Below, in pieces: positions 13,981 through 19,892 of a stretch of DNA of 19,892 nucleotides. The stretch's first letter is position 1. Each line of letters begins with the position of its first letter. The stretch spans positions 1-19,892 of the forward strand of contig DASZTR010000035.1 in the NCBI GenBank assembly GCA_035547955.1. Reading direction: 5' to 3'. Below the pieces are notes generated by a model. That model was not told where the DNA came from. It searched no databases and saw nothing but the letters and a program-made list of their open reading frames with translations. The position numbers and the translations under genes are program-made. This DNA is from Nitrososphaera sp035547955 (GTDB taxonomy: Archaea > Thermoproteota > Nitrososphaeria > Nitrososphaerales > Nitrososphaeraceae).

Positions 13981-14139
13981 AAGAGCAGGTTGTAGGTTGT
14001 TCTTACAGGAATCAAACTATCGCGTTCTATGTTATATTACCTGCGCCGCTAAGCACAACCAGTCTCTTTTGAGCAGCGTAAAAGCACACCTGTCAAGTTT
14101 ATAGAGTTTCAAGGAATTTGCTTTATGTACAATTCTCGA

Positions 14140-14148
14140 TTTTTACAT
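14140..14148 (+). promoter_or_regulatory. TATA-like element for the secreted protein gene
   Basis: TTTTTACAT, 17-25 nt before the ATG at 14165. Spacing fits a leaderless transcript only loosely. Confidence 0.35.
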
Positions 14149-14164
14149 AATTGCAACGCCTAAC

Positions 14165-15109
14165 ATGATGAGGAGGAGAAGGAGAAGCAAAAGAGGATCA
14201 AGGGCTATCTCTATTTTGACCACCGCCACTATGATGATGATAATAGTAACATGTACAACAACAATCCTGGCAGCCGCAGGCAGCCGCGCCGCACTCGCAT
14301 ACTCCTTCCTTCTGCCTCACTGGGCAGAGAACCCCCGCGACGCCGGCATGGGGATAGTGGGAGTATCCATGCTCCCCGCGTCCTCGCGCGACTGCAACAT
14401 AGAGCTTCCGGCCGCGGACCCGAATAACGAAGGAGAGTCAGTCACGTTCAAGGTTCCGCCGGGAGTCGCCGACATCGTGAGCGCCGGCGAGCCAAACATG
14501 CCTGCCAATTACCACATCGCGTTTGAAGGCGACGACGGCATGTACTATGAGGTAGGAATCTACTACGGCGACTGGTCAAGGGATTCTGGCATGGGGTACA
14601 ACGCCACCAAGTTCCAAATAGCCTGGGGGGTGGGCGGTGTTTTGAGGGGAGTCTCGAGCATCCCCGTAATCGCCGGCCACACACTTGAGCTCTCGATCTT
14701 GTATGGCCAGAACAGCACGAGGCAGTGGCAGGTGTGGATGGACGACCTTGATGATTCAAGGCCGGTCCAAGTGGTAGACATCGGGCATGCATCAATGAAG
14801 GTCAAGAGCGATTACTTTACGTTTGTCGAGGCAGGGAGTTTTGCCCCCAACACCAACACGCAGCGGCTGGGGCTGGTAGAAGTACTGAATATCCAGCGTG
14901 CTACCCGGGCGGGCGGCTATGATTATAATAATAATGGTGATGATGGTAATAATGACAAGGTTAACCTGAACACTTGGACTGGCGGGTATCTGCTCACGGA
15001 CTGCTCTCCTGCCAACAGCAGCTATGGCGTCACGTACATGGGCGGCAGCGGCAAATTCAAGATTGGATATGAGGGAGACACGACGATGAATGGGCTAAAA
15101 CTATGGTAA
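14165..15109 (+). CDS. Secreted protein of unknown function
   Basis: 314 aa. A very basic N-terminus (RRRRRSKRGSRA) is followed by a hydrophobic core (ISILTTATMMMIIVTCTTTI) and AAAGSRAALAYS, a Sec-type signal peptide or N-terminal anchor. The mature part is rich in Gly, Asp, aromatic residues and beta-strand patterns (FQIAWGVGGVLRG, HTLELSILYGQNSTRQWQVWMDDL), like a concanavalin-type or other beta-sandwich domain. Two Cys lie far apart (RDCNIE, TDCSPA). Residues ~256-268 are an Asn/Asp/Gly tract. The family is not recognised; a surface or binding role is inferred from the architecture only. Confidence 0.75.
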   Translation: MMRRRRRSKRGSRAISILTTATMMMIIVTCTTTILAAAGSRAALAYSFLLPHWAENPRDAGMGIVGVSMLPASSRDCNIELPAADPNNEGESVTFKVPPGVADIVSAGEPNMPANYHIAFEGDDGMYYEVGIYYGDWSRDSGMGYNATKFQIAWGVGGVLRGVSSIPVIAGHTLELSILYGQNSTRQWQVWMDDLDDSRPVQVVDIGHASMKVKSDYFTFVEAGSFAPNTNTQRLGLVEVLNIQRATRAGGYDYNNNGDDGNNDKVNLNTWTGGYLLTDCSPANSSYGVTYMGGSGKFKIGYEGDTTMNGLKLW

Positions 15110-15214
15110 GTAACCTCGCTTTTTCCTCTGGGTGGCGAGATGCCGGTACAACCGGATTCCAAAGTAGCCGGAATAGGCATCTCTGGAGTTACGTCAACCT
15201 CATTGAATTTCAGA

Positions 15215-15224
15215 AACTATATAT
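15215..15224 (+). promoter_or_regulatory. TATA box for tfe
   Basis: AACTATATAT, 30-39 nt before the ATG at 15254; supports this start over the upstream frame that begins at 15140. Confidence 0.55.
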
Positions 15225-15253
15225 CAGAAATTTACGTAATTATCTCTCTAACA

Positions 15254-15973
15254 ATGCACGCGATGGACTACGAGGATTCTTTTGTCAAGATCGCCGGCCT
15301 TATAGGGGGAGAGGAGTACGTCAAGGTGTCTCGCGCGCTTCTCAATACGGAAGACGTCACCGACGAGGAGATAGCAAGCGCAACCGGACTAAAGATAAAC
15401 CTCGTACGCAAGGTCTTGTACGACCTGTTCGGAAAGGCGCTGATATCCGGCATCAGGGTCAAGGACGAAAAGAAGGGCTGGTTCGTTTACCGCTGGCGCG
15501 CCAAGCAAGACCACGTCGACAATTTCATTGAGAACCAAAAGAAAAAGATCCTTGACAGGCTGCACAAGCGCCTTGAGCACGAGGACTCGACGGAATTCTA
15601 CCACTGCGGCAACCACGACTGCCCGCGCGTGAAGTTCGACGTAGCAATTGAACTGTTCTTCAAGTGTCCGAACTGCAAGGGCCCGCTCAACATGGTCGAC
15701 AACAGCAAGGTCAAGGAAGCCCTGCGCTACAAGATAGACCAGATAACTACGGACATCATAAACTCCAAGGCCAACGCGGCTGCAAACAAGGAAGCAGAAG
15801 AGGCTGCCGCAGCCGCTGAAGAGGAAGCGGAGAAAAAGGCGGCAAAGGCAAAAAGGAGCAAGACCGCCAAGTCATCATCAGCATCGTCCAAAGCTAAGGT
15901 GTCGTCACCGCCGGCGGCAACCGTCAGCAAAAAGCCCGAGGCTCACAACAGCAGCAAGCCCAAGAAAAAGTGA
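15254..15973 (+). CDS. tfe: Transcription factor E (TFIIE-alpha homologue)
   Basis: 239 aa. Basal transcription factor that helps RNA polymerase open promoters. N-terminal winged helix ~8-85 (ALLNTEDVTDEEIASATGLK...VRKVLYDLFGKAL; wing GWFVYRW), a linking helix ~88-110, and a zinc ribbon with C118, C123, C138 and C141. Residues ~172-239 are an added tail: a Glu/Ala coiled segment then Lys/Ser/Ala-rich sequence ending KPKKK. TFE from other archaea is ~170-180 aa, so this tail is extra. The frame extends to 15140, but the TATA box at 15215-15224 favours ATG 15254 (ATG 15263 is also possible). Confidence 0.94.
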   Translation: MHAMDYEDSFVKIAGLIGGEEYVKVSRALLNTEDVTDEEIASATGLKINLVRKVLYDLFGKALISGIRVKDEKKGWFVYRWRAKQDHVDNFIENQKKKILDRLHKRLEHEDSTEFYHCGNHDCPRVKFDVAIELFFKCPNCKGPLNMVDNSKVKEALRYKIDQITTDIINSKANAAANKEAEEAAAAAEEEAEKKAAKAKRSKTAKSSSASSKAKVSSPPAATVSKKPEAHNSSKPKKK

Positions 15974-15983
15974 GACTGAGACT

Positions 15984-16706
15984 CTAGGCAGGAGAAAAAA
16001 CCAGCGATCTTGCAGTAGCGAATATTTCTGTCCACATTTTCCACGTGAGCCTGCCAGTATTGGTGTTCTGCCTGCTCGGGTGGTACGAGGCAAGTAGCGC
16101 CCTGCCCGATGAAGCGACATTATCATACTGCGCGCCGTGTGCAAACGCAAGGCCCCTCGCGCCGACCGCCCTGCAATAGGCATCAAATGCAATTTTCCCA
16201 AGGGCCAGCACCACCTTGACGTTTCTCAATACCTGGAGCTCTGCCTCTAGGTATGGCAGGCAGTTTGCAAGCTCCTCCGGTGAGGGCTTGTTGTCCGGCG
16301 GCGCGCACCTTGCGGCAGCGGTGATGTATGCTCCCGTAAGCACGAGCCCGTCGCCGCGCGCAAGGCTTGACGGCTTGCTTGCAAATCCTGCCCCGTGCAT
16401 CGCCCTTGCGAGCCAGTCGCCCGAGCTATCGCCGGTGAACATTCTGCCCGTCCTGTTGCCGCCGTGCGCGGCCGGCGCAAGGCCAACTATCAGCAACCTT
16501 GCATAAGGGTCGCCCCATCCTGGCAGCGGTCTTGCCCAGTAGTCTTCGCCAGAATGTCGCCTTGTCTTTTCTCTGCCCACGTCGCGGATGTATTTTGCAA
16601 GCCGCGGGCATTTTTTGCACGCGATGATCCGGCCGTTCAGGCGCTCAAGCTCGACGGTGGCGCCCCAATCATTATCCTTATTATCACTATTATCATTGCC
16701 ATTCAT
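15984..16706 (-). CDS. Family 5 uracil-DNA glycosylase (UDGb type)
   Basis: Removes uracil and other deaminated bases from DNA. 240 aa from ATG 16706; a TTG at 16724 is upstream in frame. Motif 1 GLAPAAHGGNRTGRMFTGD (75-93) is the UDGb form, with Ala where other families have the catalytic Asp/Asn. Motif 2 is HPSRQNTNTGRLT (209-221). Four cysteines C30, C33, C134 and C149 have the spacing for a 4Fe-4S cluster. Residues 2-13 are an Asn/Asp-rich repeat tract at the start of the protein. It is divergent from the XRE regulator with a shared TATA region, and convergent with tfe (10-nt gap). Located among replication genes. Confidence 0.92.
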   Translation of the reverse strand: MNGNDNSDNKDNDWGATVELERLNGRIIACKKCPRLAKYIRDVGREKTRRHSGEDYWARPLPGWGDPYARLLIVGLAPAAHGGNRTGRMFTGDSSGDWLARAMHGAGFASKPSSLARGDGLVLTGAYITAAARCAPPDNKPSPEELANCLPYLEAELQVLRNVKVVLALGKIAFDAYCRAVGARGLAFAHGAQYDNVASSGRALLASYHPSRQNTNTGRLTWKMWTEIFATARSLVFSPA

Positions 16707-16740
16707 GATGTCCTGCAATTGCAATCACCTTGCGAATAAT

Positions 16741-16750
16741 CTTTTTATCA
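16741..16750. promoter_or_regulatory. TATA-like element between udg and the XRE gene
   Basis: CTTTTTATCA on plus (TGATAAAAAG on minus). About 25 nt before the TTG at 16774 on plus and 35-44 nt before the ATG at 16706 on minus; it could serve either gene. Confidence 0.45.
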
Positions 16751-16773
16751 CCCATCAAAACTTTCGTCTACGT

Positions 16774-17175
16774 TTGTCCAGTTCCGACAATGGCAGCATC
16801 GCAGTAGCCAACGCAACAAGCGAGCTGACGTGGATCGCCGGCGCGGTGGTCCTGAGCGACAACCCGCCGCAGCAGCTAAAGTTCTGGCGCAAAAAATTTG
16901 GAGTAAAGCAGGCCGACCTTGCAAAAAAGATGGCCATCACCCCCTCTGTTCTGAGCGACTATGAGAAGGGCAGAAGGCCGTCTCCTGGCGCCAACTTTAT
17001 CAAGCGTTACTTGCAGTCGCTATACGAGCTGGCGCAGTCCGGCAATGCGCGGCCTTCTTCTTCTATTTCTGTAGGGAAGAATGAAACTGCCGCCACTACA
17101 GCATTAACATCATCGCCGCCAGGATCGATGGTGGCGGCATCAGGGGCTACTGCTGTAACTATAAATCAGCCGTAA
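16774..17175 (+). CDS. XRE-type helix-turn-helix regulator
   Basis: 133 aa from TTG 16774. The frame is open to 16588, but that part overlaps the opposing uracil-DNA glycosylase and lies upstream of the TATA-like element. Residues ~20-85 match an archaeal XRE-like family (COG1709 from memory): LTWIAGAVVLSDNPPQQ, FWRKKFGVKQADLAKKM, then PSVLSDYEKGRRPSPG. Residues 88-133 are a Ser/Ala/Thr-rich tail. Known relatives I recall are about twice as long, so this may be a short version. GTG 16846 is another possible start. It is 35 nt upstream of the tautomerase gene. Confidence 0.75.
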   Translation: MSSSDNGSIAVANATSELTWIAGAVVLSDNPPQQLKFWRKKFGVKQADLAKKMAITPSVLSDYEKGRRPSPGANFIKRYLQSLYELAQSGNARPSSSISVGKNETAATTALTSSPPGSMVAASGATAVTINQP

Positions 17176-17210
17176 CCCCCTGCTTTTTCAGAGCGTGCAT
17201 ATATACACAC

Positions 17211-17387
17211 ATGCCCATAATCCAAGTGTCAATGTATCCCGGCAGGACAAAAGAACAGAAAGACGAGTTTGCCAAGGCGATAACTGACGCCGCAGTAAGC
17301 ATACTAAAGACAAAAGCAGAACACGTCATCGTAGTGTTTGAGGATAACCCGAAGGAAAACTGGTTCCAAGCCGGCAAGCCGCTCTGA
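17211..17387 (+). CDS. 4-oxalocrotonate tautomerase-like protein
   Basis: 58 aa, ATG 17211 to TGA 17387. Begins MPIIQVSMYPGRTKEQKDEF, giving the N-terminal Pro that is the catalytic base after Met removal, and R12 at the position of the family's Arg11. The helix AKAITDAAVSILK and strand HVIVVFED follow, then NWFQAGKPL with Phe at the place of Phe50. The position of the second catalytic Arg (39) is not an Arg here. The family works as hexamers on keto-enol substrates; the substrate is unknown. It ends 14 nt before the amidase gene, probably the same transcript. Confidence 0.88.
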   Translation: MPIIQVSMYPGRTKEQKDEFAKAITDAAVSILKTKAEHVIVVFEDNPKENWFQAGKPL

Positions 17388-17401
17388 CCTTTATTATTTG
17401 C

Positions 17402-18229
17402 GTGAGTGAATTGCTGGTATCCGTTGCCGTGGTGCAGATGAAGTCGTCGGAAGACAAGCAGGAAAACCTGCAGCGGTCGGTCGCGTACATCGAGCAGGCT
17501 GCGGCCGGCAAGGCACAGGTGGTGTGCTTTCCCGAGTTCCAGATGGCGTTTTCGCCTGGCACCCAGACCGCGGAAGCGCTTTCAAGACTTGCAGAGACGG
17601 TGCAGGGCAATTTTGTCACTACCTTGAAAAAGGCTGCAAAGGCAGGTAGAATCGGAGTGGTAGCGGCGATGTACGAAAAGGGCACCGGCAGCAGGGTTTA
17701 CGACACAGCAGTCGTGATAAGCAGTAAGGGCACGGTAACGTCCGTGTACCGCAAGTTGCACCTGTACGACGCGCTCGGCTTCAAGGAGTCAAAAAAGCTC
17801 ATGCCCGGCAAGAAGCTGGTCGGGCCGGCAAAAATCGTGGCCGCCGGCAACATCGGCGTCATGATATGCTACGACATCCGGTTCCCCGAGCTGTCTAGGC
17901 TCCTTGCGTTAAAGGGGGCAAACGTGCTCGTCGCGCCCTCGGGGTGGGTGCAGGGGCCTATGAAGGAGGAGCACTGGCAGACGATGCTAAAGGCCCGCGC
18001 GATTGAAAACGGCTCGTACGTCGTGGCGCCGGATCAGGTGGGCAACATTTACGCCGGCAGGAGCATGGTAGTTGATCCATTTGGGATGGTGCTCCTTGAC
18101 ATGGGGGGCCAGCGCGAGGGCATGGAAGTGGTGGAGCTTGATATGGAAAAGGTAAAGCAAGTGAGGAAGTCGCTACCGCTGCTTAAAAACCGCAGGACAG
18201 ACGTGTATTCCCTCTCTTCCCGTATATGA
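17402..18229 (+). CDS. Nitrilase-superfamily C-N hydrolase (omega-amidase-like)
   Basis: 275 aa from GTG 17402; the next ATG (17438) would remove the first beta strand. Catalytic triad E45 (FPEF), K118 (YRKLHLYD) and C156 (MICYDIRFPEL), plus the GW and HW segments (181-192) and the RAIENGSYVV helix (199-208), typical of the Nit/omega-amidase branch. Likely hydrolyses a small amide, for example an omega-amide of a 2-oxo acid; the substrate is inferred from family only. No signal peptide. It follows the tautomerase gene by 14 nt; tautomerisation of an oxo-acid amide before hydrolysis would be a logical pairing. Confidence 0.92.
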   Translation: MSELLVSVAVVQMKSSEDKQENLQRSVAYIEQAAAGKAQVVCFPEFQMAFSPGTQTAEALSRLAETVQGNFVTTLKKAAKAGRIGVVAAMYEKGTGSRVYDTAVVISSKGTVTSVYRKLHLYDALGFKESKKLMPGKKLVGPAKIVAAGNIGVMICYDIRFPELSRLLALKGANVLVAPSGWVQGPMKEEHWQTMLKARAIENGSYVVAPDQVGNIYAGRSMVVDPFGMVLLDMGGQREGMEVVELDMEKVKQVRKSLPLLKNRRTDVYSLSSRI

Positions 18230-18238
18230 TGCGCGCAT

Positions 18239-18266
18239 TCACACACATACACACATACACATACAC
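18239..18266 (+). repeat. CA/CATA simple repeat after the amidase gene
   Basis: TCACACACATACACACATAC followed by further ACATACAC units, starting 10 nt after the stop; a short echo (ACATACACACACATG) ends at the next gene's start codon. Confidence 0.75.
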
Positions 18267-18326
18267 AGATAGGAAAATACAAGCAGGCAAGAAAGGTTAA
18301 GAGGCGATTTCTGCAATAACATGTAC

Positions 18327-18335
18327 GTTATACAG
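18327..18335 (+). promoter_or_regulatory. TATA-like element for the PH-SHOCT gene
   Basis: GTTATACAG, 25-33 nt before the ATG at 18360; predicts a leaderless transcript. Confidence 0.45.
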
Positions 18336-18359
18336 AGATAGAGAGGCACATACACACAC

Positions 18360-18947
18360 ATGTTTGGAAAGGATAGGCAGTTTAAGACGATCTTGACGGA
18401 CAGAGACGACCTGAGCGAAATAAAAAAGATCGCAAATCACCTGGACGAAGACGAAACGGTCCTGGTGGTCGCAAGGCAGTCAAGAGTCATGCCCGGCGGC
18501 TCGCTCACTACTCCTAACATAATATTTGCGACCGACAAGAGGCTAATAATCAGGGATCCTCGATCGCTTGGGCTTCGGCAGAGCATCGAAGACATCAGCT
18601 ATGACAGGATTACAAGCGCCCGGCTTGATGAGGGCGTGCTATCATCAAGCATAATCCTGCGGGCGCCGGGGCTCAGCACGATAGCAGAAAAAAAGCTTGA
18701 CGGGATTGCGATGGGCGTCGACAGCAACGAAGGGCAGATAGAGGCGATCCCAAAAGACAAGGCTCGAAAAATAATCGAGGCCATAAACCAAGGGATACAG
18801 AGATCAAGGGCTCCTACGACCATAGTGAATAATAACCAGGCTTCTTTCGCAGATGAGCTGGACAAGCTCGCAAGACTGAGGGAGCAGGGCGTGCTGTCAG
18901 AAGAGGAGTTCCTGCGGATGAAGCAGGAGCTCCTAAAGAAACTCTAG
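18360..18947 (+). CDS. PH-like domain protein with C-terminal SHOCT motif
   Basis: 195 aa. Residues ~25-145 form a bacterial-type PH domain (DETVLVVARQSRVMPGG...IIFATDKRLIIRD...QSIEDISYDRITSARL...). Residues 164-195 are a SHOCT motif (DELDKLARLREQGVLSEEEF...LLKKL), a short helical hairpin often found at the end of such proteins. There is no membrane segment or signal peptide. These proteins probably mediate binding or oligomerisation; a specific role is unknown. The TAG stop shares CTAG with the stop of the opposing small gene. Confidence 0.88.
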   Translation: MFGKDRQFKTILTDRDDLSEIKKIANHLDEDETVLVVARQSRVMPGGSLTTPNIIFATDKRLIIRDPRSLGLRQSIEDISYDRITSARLDEGVLSSSIILRAPGLSTIAEKKLDGIAMGVDSNEGQIEAIPKDKARKIIEAINQGIQRSRAPTTIVNNNQASFADELDKLARLREQGVLSEEEFLRMKQELLKKL

Positions 18948-19078
18948 CAGCTCAGGGCAAGGTAGTGGTCGTTGTGGCCCGTGCGCCATTGCATTTTGCA
19001 CTCGTGCTTTTCCACTGGGCATGAAAAGCGCTCCTTGCAATGCTCGCACATGTGCGAATGGTCGCTTGCAAAGCTCAT
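18944..19078 (-). CDS. 44-aa Cys/His-rich zinc-binding protein
   Basis: ATG 19078 to TAG 18944 on the minus strand. Seen: C11-x2-C14, C20, H25-x-C27, and more His/Cys in the tail (HNDHYLALSC). This looks like a small zinc-binding module. A second in-frame ATG at 19099 would add seven residues (MHVTCLR) and one Cys. The gap to the upstream topA stop is 30 nt (9 nt with the longer start), so it may be co-transcribed with topA. Function unknown; the dense Cys/His pattern makes it more likely real than a chance frame. Confidence 0.65.
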   Translation of the reverse strand: MSFASDHSHMCEHCKERFSCPVEKHECKMQWRTGHNDHYLALSC

Positions 19079-19108
19079 ACGTAAACACGTAACATGCATT
19101 TTTTCTTA

Positions 19109-19892
19109 TCAAGGCTGCGCAGTGTGCCTAGCGAGGCTTGCTCTATCTCCTTCATTCTTTTCCTTTTTCTTGTAGGGGCACTGCATGTTGACGCAGACGT
19201 TCCACCGCTTGCTCCTCCTGCCAAACACAACAGAAATTATCGGCCAGCCGCACTTGCAGCAGGTTCTAGAAGCCCTGATGCCGCCTCGCTGCGGGAGCGG
19301 TGCGCTCGCCCTGCATCCAGCGGCATAGTTTGAACAGCCGACAAACCGCTTTTTAGTGGTCCTTGACTTTATGATGCGCAGTTGGCCCTTTTTGCACACT
19401 GGACAGCCGCCAATCACGACGATAGCAGCAGATGCGTTGTTCGATTGCGCTGTAGCAGCGGCGCTTCCAATCTGCTTTCCAATCGTAACCCCCTGCTTTC
19501 GGAATGCTGCAAGCGAGCTGACCAGCCTATCCACCGCGTATTCTACCACGTCGGCAGGCTCTTTGACGCCCTGCTCTATGCCCTCTAATTGCTCCTCCAT
19601 CGAGCGCGTGAGCTCTGTTGACACTATCGCCGGCGCGTGCTCCCTCATCGACTCGACCACTGCAAAGCCAAGATCAGTCGCCTCGATTCCGCCTTTTTTT
19701 GTAGCAGCAGCGGCAATGTAGCCCCGCTTGAAGAGCGTCGCGATGGTGTCAGCCCTTGTCGCCTTTGTGCCTATCCTTTCTTCCTCCATCTTGGCAAGGA
19801 GCGATGCCTGGCTGTAGCGCCACGGTGGCTGCGTGAATTTCTCTTCCATCGCGACCTGCCTGCTTGCAAGGACATCGCCTTCGCGCAGCAGC
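19109..19892 (-). CDS. topA: DNA topoisomerase IA, C-terminal part
   Basis: The frame is open through the right edge, so only the last ~260 residues are present and the catalytic tyrosine lies outside. Seen: REGDVLASRQVAMEEKFTQP, RYSQASLLAKMEEERIGTKA and TRADTIATLFKRGYI, the conserved core segment of archaeal type IA enzymes. Two zinc-ribbon-like repeats follow: CPVCKKG...VGCSNYAAGC and CCKCGWP...CVNMQC. The protein ends with a short charged tail (KKKEKNEGDRASLARHTAQP). It relaxes negative supercoils during replication and transcription. Upstream of the 44-aa Cys/His gene. Confidence 0.92.
   Translation of the reverse strand, partial: LLREGDVLASRQVAMEEKFTQPPWRYSQASLLAKMEEERIGTKATRADTIATLFKRGYIAAAATKKGGIEATDLGFAVVESMREHAPAIVSTELTRSMEEQLEGIEQGVKEPADVVEYAVDRLVSSLAAFRKQGVTIGKQIGSAAATAQSNNASAAIVVIGGCPVCKKGQLRIIKSRTTKKRFVGCSNYAAGCRASAPLPQRGGIRASRTCCKCGWPIISVVFGRRSKRWNVCVNMQCPYKKKEKNEGDRASLARHTAQP

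Noticed and set aside
15103..15531. 142-codon frame linking the secreted protein and tfe
   Set aside because: Frame-shifted reading of tfe; Arg/Gly-rich without domain features.
1..19892. tRNA, rRNA, SRP or RNase P RNA genes
   Set aside because: No cloverleaf, conserved rRNA segments or RNase P/SRP signature was recognised in the noncoding stretches.

Overview
The window most likely comes from an ammonia-oxidising archaeon of the Nitrososphaera group (Thaumarchaeota/Nitrososphaeria, soil group I.1b). I infer this from a complete family-D DNA polymerase (both subunits), an Orc1/Cdc6 initiator, transcription factor E, an archaeal ether-lipid synthase, a type IA topoisomerase, a compact heme A synthase, and a style typical of the group: TATA boxes about 25-30 nt before start codons, few Shine-Dalgarno sites, TTG/GTG starts, and Asn/Asp-rich low-complexity tracts. 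No tRNA, rRNA, CRISPR array, insertion sequence or prophage was recognised; it reads as core chromosome.

Layout. 1-495: 3' end of a probable exported beta-sandwich protein. 578-4917 (minus): geranylgeranylglyceryl phosphate synthase followed after 5 nt by the PolD large subunit DP2. 4990-6138 (plus): a small conserved-looking protein, then a membrane-anchored winged-helix protein whose 3' end overlaps by 80 nt the 3' end of an opposing winged-helix-like gene (6059-6583, minus). 6584-7101: a gene-free, repeat-rich block with two near-identical 21-bp origin recognition boxes, 62 bp apart in the same orientation, upstream of orc1/cdc6 (7102-8313); this is the best candidate for the chromosomal replication origin. 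8303-9808 (minus): PolD small subunit DP1, tail-to-tail with orc1. 9809-10236: a gene-free stretch with a hairpin-forming inverted repeat and a strong TATA box.

10237-13940 is a regulatory stretch: an Lrp/AsnC-like regulator with a long low-complexity linker, a 46-aa zinc-ribbon protein, compact heme A synthase (minus), a receiver-domain protein, a small conserved-looking protein (minus) and a class III nucleotide cyclase domain protein with altered catalytic residues. 14165-15109 is a secreted protein, followed by transcription factor E (15254-15973) with a Lys/Ala-rich tail. 15984-16706 (minus) is a family 5 uracil-DNA glycosylase, divergent from an XRE-type regulator (16774-17175). A 58-aa tautomerase, a nitrilase-superfamily amidase and a PH-SHOCT protein follow. 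The right end holds a 44-aa Cys/His protein and the C-terminal part of topoisomerase IA, both minus.

Functionally, replication and repair (origin, Orc1, both PolD subunits, topoisomerase IA, uracil-DNA glycosylase) dominate, mixed with basal transcription (TFE) and small regulators. I did not find a clearly novel multi-gene system. The most distinctive features are the origin, low-complexity tracts inserted into core enzymes (one directly at the substrate loop of the lipid synthase), the cyclase with a changed transition-state pair, and two tiny zinc-binding proteins whose stop codons are interlocked with the neighbouring gene through a shared CTAG.
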